A stretch of DNA of 64,000 bases from Eimeria necatrix (taxonomy: Eukaryota; Apicomplexa; Conoidasida; Eucoccidiorida; Eimeriidae). The notes under the pieces are model-generated. The model was not told where the DNA came from. It saw nothing but the letters and a program-made list of their open reading frames with translations, and ran no database searches. The stretch covers positions 1-64,000 of the forward strand of contig NW_013654967.1 in assembly GCF_000499385.1 (NCBI RefSeq), given 5' to 3'. Both the position numbers and the translations under genes were made by a program. Each line of letters opens with the position of its first letter. Positions within the stretch are counted from its first letter, which is position 1. Shown here in pieces: positions 60,138 to 64,000 of the stretch.

Positions 60138-60642
60138 ATGGGTGCTGGTCTTAGCAAGAAGAATTTCCACGATGGAAGCCTTCAGGTAATCGTATCGTTG
60201 TTCCTTCGTCTCTGCAGTAGAAGCGACTGTTAGCAGCGTCTTCTGGGTGGAACTACAGATGTGAACACTTTGGACTTGCAGTTTCCTCCCTGTGGCGTCT
60301 GCTTCGCTAGTGCAGTCGTGTATAAACTGTGCAAGCTCTCAACAATGCACAGCTAGTAATCCACGGCTGTCGCCTCGTGTACCTTTGACGCTGCCTTTGC
60401 TTGTAGACAGTGGAGCTTACGCGGGGGACAGATTCGACTCTTTGACTGACGCCTTGCTTCGAAACGCTTTCAATCCCGTTTTTTTGCAGGTCTGGAGCCG
60501 CTGCTGTTCTGCATGGAATGGGTGGCTTCACCCGATGCTGCATTATGGTGCGGTGCCCCTCATTTTTGCTGTGGGCCTTGCGGTTAACGGCGAGCTCACG
60601 GCAAACCCTGTAACTCTTTTTCAGAAGCTCATATTGAACTGA
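60138..60642 (+). CDS. Possible small single-TM protein (about 66 aa)
   Basis: Exon 60138-60185 opens MGAGLSKKNFHDGSLQ and ends at CAG|GTAATC. An acceptor TTTTTTTGCAG at 60489 continues in phase 0 with VWSRCCSAWNGWLHPMLHYG. It then enters a hydrophobic helix (AVPLIFAVGLAV) and ends LTANPVTLFQKLILN at 60642. Length, one helix and the Trp/His-rich flank resemble small mitochondrial inner-membrane subunits. The MGxxxSK start would also suit N-myristoylation. No family is firmly recognised, and an extra exon between 60281 and 60480 is possible. Confidence 0.42.
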
Positions 60643-61770
60643 TTGTAGCCCTTTATATTGCAGCCAAACGGCCCCGACATTTGCAGTCGCACCACGCACC
60701 AGAACAACAAGCCCTCATCTTCACGGAAGTTGCAGTCTGCCTTGGACATTGATGGCTTCACGACACTCCCGACCACGCGCGTGGCCTGAGCACCCCGTGC
60801 TGTCTCCAGTGGTTACTCTTCCGGTACGGCAATATTTTGCTCGTTGAGGTGGCTGCCATTGCCTTCCCGGCAGTACCTCACGAGGAAGCCAGCGCGTCGT
60901 GTTAGGCTACGAGAGCATGGCGACATTGACTTACAGCCACCCCTTCGCTAGGTTGGGTGGCGTCCAGCCTCTTCTCTCAGACGACGTGCTAGCCGTGCTT
61001 GGTGGTCGTACTAGCTGTCAAGTGCTGTGATCGCGGCGGCACGCCACGGAAGGCCACGGCTGCGCGGCGACACGGAAGGGCTAATGGACTCTTCCCTACA
61101 TACGAAACTATGCTAAACCGTGTTTTCCCCCGCAACAACTCTGCTGCGGTTACTGCTGCCTAACTACATAGGTGATCCTATCCAGGCTGTCCATATGGCC
61201 ACACTAGCGAAAACGACTGCAAGCAGCGCTTCGTCTCCACACCTGACAGACACGTACCCATTGTCCCCTTCTATCCAGTGGCGGCGCACAAATACGCATC
61301 CTGCCAAACCCATCGGGCTGGGCCACACGCATACCACGCACGGTGGCAGCGGATGCACTGCTTTTCGCAAAGCTCCTCGACCACTCTGTCAGGAGTCAGC
61401 TAGCCCCGGGCTGATCGATGCCAACGCAGCCTAACATATGAAGTAAAATTCATGTCCAAAAGGACGAATACACTATGAAGCTGCATGCGACGGAGACGGC
61501 TTGTAGCTTGCTTCACTTCGACGCGTAGCACTGCACTCGTCCTGGGTGGGCCAAGGTACCGAAACTGCGTGACAACTGGCGAGGCCGGGCAAACGGTGGC
61601 TTAACTGGATGCCCACCTCACACGAAGCAACGTAAACACAACTGTTGCGGCTAATCCAATGGTTACTTCTCTCAGGAATTACGTGATCTAAACAGCGATG
61701 CGTGTGTGATTCACGCTACTTGGGAGACCTGTGGAGCTGCATTTTCCACAGAAGGTTCAGAGGCTTCGCA
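60643..61770. other. No supported gene
   Basis: Convergent space before the 3' end of the glycerol-3-phosphate dehydrogenase gene. Open frames at 61120-61434 and on the other strand show no coding character. Confidence 0.45.
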
Positions 61771-63970
61771 TCAGTTTCTTGGGCAGCTGTCCTTTTTATG
61801 GTTGGCGCTTGCTGCGTTATCGTTCGGTGCGTCCAGCGGGTTCCTCGTGAGTTCACTAATGCTTCTCCCTAGCTTTCTCAAGCGCGACGCGATTCGATTT
61901 CGTGCATCCTGCACGAGTGTAGGGACTTTCAGCTTCACGCAGTCTTCACTCCTTTGGATGCTACGGGGCTGCTTCGTCCGGAACACGTCGAGAATTGTCT
62001 GGGGGTCTGCGCCTTCGAACGCCACCCTGTATGTCGACATGAATAGCGGAAACAAGTGCTCGACTTCGTTCGCACGTATCACCTCAGCAACGAGTTCAAG
62101 CGTAGCCGGGCCCTAACAGTACATCAGAAAACAGTCACAACGCAACGTACAAACGCTCACAGTTGGAAAAGAAAACATGAAAACGCACAATGTAACGAAA
62201 AACGCCTCAAGCGAATGCCCCTCCCACGCAGAAGTGCCAGGGCGGCCACCATCGATCCACATCTGTATACCTGCAGTTTCTGGCCATTGAGCATTTCCCT
62301 CTCCAGTTCATCCCATCCTTTGCCCTTCTGCCGCACGAATTCAGCAGCAACCTTCGAGTTACGTCCCCCAAAGACTGTAGTTATTACATCAGCATAGCCC
62401 GCGCTGTCATATAATGTATCCTGCAGCAATTGTACAAACAAGCGCAGGCCATGTCGCTCTCTTCCTTGAGCGCAGACTTCGCGTCGAAACGTAGAGCTGT
62501 GGTGTCACGGTTATAACAACATAATGGCTGTGCTCGTCAGCCCTATCCACGTTACTCACAGCAAGGAGGTCACCAAAGAAGGTCATAATAAACGTTTTAA
62601 TCTCTTCAACTCCAAGTCGTAGAATTGCCGCCTTCGTGTTGGTACCCTGGCCCATTCCCTCACAAAATCCACCAGCAAGTGCAACGACGTTCTTTAGAGC
62701 TCCACAGACCTGAAGTGTTGAACAAAAGCGTCCATAAGTTTTAGGAGCTACGGGAAAGCCCAGCTGCTGGGAAGCCAGCTATGGTGATGACGCATGGAAA
62801 AAGCGTCGGGAGAAGCCACGTTGGCATGACACAATTGCTGGCTCACCTCGACCCCGTCAACGTCCGGGAGCACATTTATCTTGAAGTTAGGTCTGTCAAA
62901 AAGCAGTTGCCATAACGCGGCCGTTTCGGTCTCCCCATCCGGATGGCCAATGGTCGCCTCCGCGAAGTTCTCAGCGGCGACATCACTGGCCACATTGGCA
63001 CCTGTTAAGGAAGGCAACGCCATGCATTACACTGCATTGCATTTAAGAGACAAAGGGGTTAGTGCCATGTGCAGCTCGCAAAACTGGCTAGTCTTCATCC
63101 ACAAGTTCCCCACACAAACGAAGCCAACACACGACACGAGCTTACCAGACAGAATGCAAGGCTTGGGAAGATCCAAGATACTGCCGATTTCATGAGTCAG
63201 CGTTATCGGCCAGCCATTCCTGACACCTATGCCCTTGATAAGCGAGATCGCCCGAGTGTGCGGAGGCAGCAGCTGGGCTTTCTTTAGTTCCCGACAGGCT
63301 TTCTGCTCACAAGAAGACCCAGAGGTCGACTTACTGTGCGTCCATGGCTGTCACCCCGCTGATCTTGCCAAATCGGCACTGACCAGGGGAAGGCACATAA
63401 GTTTAATGAGCTGAAACTCCTGAACAAGCACCCCTGTGTCATATCTCTGGCTCTCCCGTTGTAAGCTGCAGTGAGAAGTCACCTCAATGAACTGGTGAGG
63501 CATGACGAAGACCAAGAGATCCGCATCTCTGCATGCATCCGTAAGGGATGGAACAGCACGCAAATTCGAGGGCAGTTCAAAGCCAGGAAGATACTTCCTG
63601 TTCTCATGATTGTTGTTTATCCAGTCGGTCAACTTGCGGCCCTCAACCTCCTCCTCAAACACCCACATTCGGACCTGCGAGCGCAGCAACACAAAGCGAC
63701 AAAATGGCTCCACTACTCATGCCACGCAGCGCTGGAACGCCAAACGTTTCCTACAACACAGCCATTGTTCCCCTGCTGGCAAAAGGGTGTGCGCATCAGA
63801 TAGTATGCAGAGGGCAAGGCGCTCATGCCAGTGGCCTTGAAAACACCGCGTAAGCGTCCCACATCTGTGTTAAATATATGCGAGTCTTTCGCATTGGCAG
63901 CGACGATCTTCCCTACAGCTGTTCCCCAGTTGCCAGAGCCAACCAGAGAGACCTGAAGTGGTACACGCAT
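61771..63970 (-). CDS. GPD1: NAD-dependent glycerol-3-phosphate dehydrogenase
   Basis: Seven phase-consistent exons: 63970-63863, 63674-63483, 63302-63146, 63001-62847, 62709-62560, 62420-62271 and 62112-61771, giving 417 residues. It interconverts dihydroxyacetone phosphate and sn-glycerol 3-phosphate with NADH, linking glycolysis to glycerolipid synthesis. The nucleotide site is [20 protein letters not shown] (about 7-26). [40 protein letters not shown] and FVMPHQFIE complete the N-terminal domain. [48 protein letters not shown] with the catalytic Lys, [38 protein letters not shown] and [12 protein letters not shown] form the C-terminal domain. About 70 extra residues after the usual C-terminus are unconserved. 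The start ATG is 31 bases from the window edge. The CTTCAG before GTCTCTCTGG is acceptor-like, so the true first exon could lie outside the window. Confidence 0.92.
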
Positions 63971-64000
63971 GGCAGTCAAACTATGTATCGACAAACAATC

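Noticed and set aside
1..64000. tRNA, rRNA and other structured RNA genes
   Set aside because: I looked for T-loop motifs (GGTTCGAATCC-like) on both strands and rRNA core sequences and saw none that I could defend. A covariance-model scan would be needed to exclude them.

Overview
The window is nuclear DNA of a coccidian apicomplexan, most probably Eimeria (Cyclospora is the nearest alternative). Three things point there. The genes are intron-rich with GT-AG splicing. The left half is full of CAG/AGC triplet arrays that read as poly-Gln, poly-Ala and poly-Ser inside proteins. Degenerate TTTAGGG/CCCTAAA telomere-like heptamers are scattered through introns and intergenic DNA. All exon boundaries below were worked out by hand, from splice signals, phase consistency and conserved protein motifs.

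Layout. 1-3992: no firm gene; two nested tandem duplications (units of 221 and 249 bp) and a duplicated exon-like cassette. 3993-13312: two very large low-complexity genes, one for a predicted four-pass membrane protein and one for a secreted or anchored protein, both unrecognised. 14376-15681 (-): GATD1/DJ-1-like protein. 16506-19408 (-): NSUN5-type rRNA m5C methyltransferase. 20312-24785 (+): mitochondrial-type elongation factor G. 25680-27735 (-): EngB/YihA GTPase with an organelle-type leader. 29190-32226 (-): 3-hydroxyisobutyryl-CoA hydrolase. 32881-39143 (+): PPWD1-type WD40 cyclophilin. 40433-42527 (-): multi-pass membrane protein with a C-terminal RING finger. 43759-44435 (+): possible small gene. 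45282-46340 (+): p24/TMED cargo receptor. 49559-56693 (+): importin-beta (IPO5-like) with about 21 exons. 58211-59577 (-): ribokinase. 60138-60642 (+): possible 66-residue membrane protein. 61771-63970 (-): NAD-dependent glycerol-3-phosphate dehydrogenase.

There are no operons. The genes are unrelated housekeeping functions: organelle translation and ribosome biogenesis (EF-G, EngB, NSUN5), valine catabolism (HIBCH), spliceosomal peptidyl-prolyl isomerisation (PPWD1), secretory traffic (p24), nuclear import (importin), ubiquitin ligation (RING), and sugar or glycerol phosphate metabolism. Up to about 33.6 kb almost every gene carries amino-acid repeat insertions. From about 33.6 kb onward the same kinds of gene are nearly repeat-free and the noncoding DNA becomes T/G-rich. 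This matches the repeat-rich and repeat-poor chromosome segments described for Eimeria tenella.

I did not find a convincing new multi-gene system. The best leads are GGGGCCCC palindromes placed 50-600 bp upstream of several start codons, a 53-bp near-perfect palindrome in a HIBCH intron, a GC-AG intron in EF-G, the RING finger split over three exons, and several small unannotated exons.
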